Shown here one piece after another: positions 5,480 through 6,477 of a stretch of DNA of 6,477 bases; positions within the stretch are counted from its first letter, which is position 1, and the number at the start of each line of letters is the position of its first letter. The position numbers were made by a program, and so were the translations under genes. This stretch comes from Legionellaceae bacterium. Its GTDB lineage: Bacteria > Pseudomonadota > Gammaproteobacteria > Legionellales > Legionellaceae. The notes under the pieces were generated by a model. The model did not search any database. It was given only the letters and a program-made list of their open reading frames with translations, and was not told the origin of the DNA. The DNA lies in the NCBI GenBank assembly GCA_030696465.1, contig JAUYSE010000205.1:1-6477 (forward strand), in the 5' to 3' direction.

Positions 5480-6316
5480 ATGTGCCTCGTAAATACACCG
5501 CCCTTACTACAATCATTACCAGAGTTTTTGCTCAACAGTCCACTATATAAAAAATATTTATTACACGATGACATAAAAGTACTCTCTTCTATTTATGGAC
5601 GAGGTAGTCTTGCTCCATTTGACGGCCACTGCTCGTTTTGTAATAAAGAAACGACATATAACCTTTCTGACACCGAGTACCTTCCTGGTGGCGATCCTTG
5701 GGACAACATTAAAAAACACATTGGTTTTGGATCTGTCGCTATAACATGTAGCCGAAATAAACAGCATGAAATTGTATTTTTCTTTCATCTATCAGACATG
5801 CAAATTCAGAAGGTTGGCCAATTGCCATCATTAGCTGATATTGCAAATGATGAAATAAAAAAATATAGAAAATATATGACTGCTCAAGATGGAGCTGAGT
5901 TTTATAAAGCCATCGGCTTAGCTGCTAATGGTGTTGGGATTGGATCGTTCGTATATTTACGCCGAACATTCGAGCGTTTAATTCGCTCCAGATTCAATGA
6001 GCTAAAGAATGAAAATTCATGGGATGAAAGTAGCTTTAATGCCAAACATATGGATGAAAAAATTGCGTTTTTAAACTCTCATCTTCCGGACTTTCTTGTA
6101 AGCAATCGAAAAATTTATTCAATATTAAGCAAGGGAATGCATGAACTCGAAGAAAAAGAATGCCTTGCGATGTTTGAGCTCTTAAAAATATCAATTATTA
6201 TGATATTAGAAGAGGATAAAAGTAAAAAAGAGGCATTAGCTTTACGAAAAAAACTGACGGAAAGTATTGCTAAAATTCCATTGAATCAACGCAACACATC
6301 TACAACAACAGCCTAA
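5480..6316 (+). CDS. Hypothetical protein with Cys/His cluster and helical C-terminal half, third gene of operon
   Basis: A 278-residue soluble protein. The N-terminal half has C51-x2-C54 and, after about 35 residues, C90-x5-H96, a pattern suggesting a zinc site. It is followed by VGQLPSLADIANDEIKKYRK (112-131) and a mainly helical part with GVGIGSFVYLRRTFERLIRSRF (151-172), MDEKIAFLNSHLPDFL (191-206) and IYSILSKGMHELEEKECLAMF (212-232). This resembles a widespread uncharacterised bacterial family with an IYSILSKGIHEL-type motif, reminiscent of DUF4145/HEPN-like proteins, but I see no clear HEPN R-x4-6-H motif. Such proteins often occur in defence islands (general knowledge), so a role as regulator, adaptor or effector of the two upstream proteins is inference. 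It starts 6 bp after the previous stop, with GGA about 11 bp upstream, and ends 21 bp before the IS, apparently intact. Confidence 0.55.
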   Translation: MCLVNTPPLLQSLPEFLLNSPLYKKYLLHDDIKVLSSIYGRGSLAPFDGHCSFCNKETTYNLSDTEYLPGGDPWDNIKKHIGFGSVAITCSRNKQHEIVFFFHLSDMQIQKVGQLPSLADIANDEIKKYRKYMTAQDGAEFYKAIGLAANGVGIGSFVYLRRTFERLIRSRFNELKNENSWDESSFNAKHMDEKIAFLNSHLPDFLVSNRKIYSILSKGMHELEEKECLAMFELLKISIIMILEEDKSKKEALALRKKLTESIAKIPLNQRNTSTTTA

Positions 6317-6333
6317 AATAAATATTTTGCTGT
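6308..6333. other. Stem-loop overlapping the operon's last stop codon
   Basis: ACAGC (6308-6312) pairs with GCTGT (6329-6333), and inside it AAAATA (6315-6320) pairs with TATTTT (6323-6328) around an AA loop, with a two-base bulge on the left arm. It lies across the stop codon and just before the IS. There is no GC-rich stem followed by a T run, so it is a poor intrinsic terminator, but it may protect or end the message. Confidence 0.3.
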
Positions 6334-6337
6334 CCCA

Positions 6338-6477
6338 TCGGAGCGTGCCAGGGGAAATGAGACAAATTCTGTAGTGAATTAGCTAACTCGCTTATCCTGC
6401 CATACACACCTCCGACTGTCCAGATTTACTTCCTATTTCAATCGATTCAGGTGGATTTATGTACACCGCATCTGGGA
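6338..6477 (-). mobile_element. Insertion sequence, 3' end (right copy, inverted)
   Basis: This is an inverted copy of bases 31-170 with a single mismatch (A at 6366), so its transposase points leftward and the two IS copies face each other. Its terminus, TCGGAGCGTGCCAGGGG, begins at 6338, 21 bp after the last stop of the three-gene operon. The copy continues beyond the right edge. Near-identity of the two copies suggests a recent duplication. Confidence 0.85.
6392..6477 (-). CDS. Transposase, C-terminal fragment (partial at window edge)
   Basis: The minus-strand frame entering from the right edge encodes 27 complete codons, identical in protein sequence to the end of the left copy (ending SKSGQSEVCMAG), and stops at the complement of 6392-6394. 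The rest of the gene lies outside the window. The family is not recognised from this tail. Confidence 0.6.
   Translation of the reverse strand, partial: PDAVYINPPESIEIGSKSGQSEVCMAG

Noticed and set aside
5980..6150. HEPN ribonuclease motif (R-x4-6-H) in the third operon gene
   Set aside because: The only candidate spacing near SNRKIYSILSKGMH is R-x10-H, which does not fit the motif, so no nuclease call is made.
1..6477. CRISPR array or tandem repeat array
   Set aside because: No regularly spaced repeats were found; repeats are limited to the inverted IS ends and short local motifs.

Overview
The window is an AT-rich accessory segment from a gammaproteobacterium. Gene style and a tRNA-Asn 3' end resembling Legionellales suggest a Legionella-like bacterium; this is inference, since no housekeeping gene is present. 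It looks like a genomic-island fragment. Both ends are copies of the same insertion sequence in opposite orientation (bases 31-170 and 6338-6477 are inverted copies with one mismatch), each showing only the 3' end of a transposase gene.

Reading left to right: (1) the tail of an IS; (2) two minus-strand acetyltransferase genes in a tight operon, the first an intact AAC(6')-like GNAT protein and the second a GNAT gene cut in half by the IS; (3) a 255-bp AT-rich divergent intergenic region full of short inverted repeats; (4) a plus-strand AbiEi/AbiEii (type IV toxin-antitoxin, abortive infection) pair, its toxin starting at TTG behind a strong Shine-Dalgarno; (5) a 288-bp junction with a probable integrase tail and the 3' part of a tRNA-Asn gene, read as an attachment-site scar; (6) a compact three-gene plus-strand operon: a Nudix-like protein with an interrupted Nudix box, a soluble DUF218/YdcF-like protein, and a protein with a Cys/His cluster and a helical C-terminal half; (7) the second, inverted IS copy 21 bp after the last stop codon.

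AbiE is a known anti-phage module. The three-gene operon beside it is the best candidate for an undescribed system: 2-bp and 6-bp gene spacing, predicted nucleotide-processing and zinc-binding parts, and placement between a tRNA integration scar and an IS. Its function cannot be read from sequence alone, and a defence role is inferred only from context.
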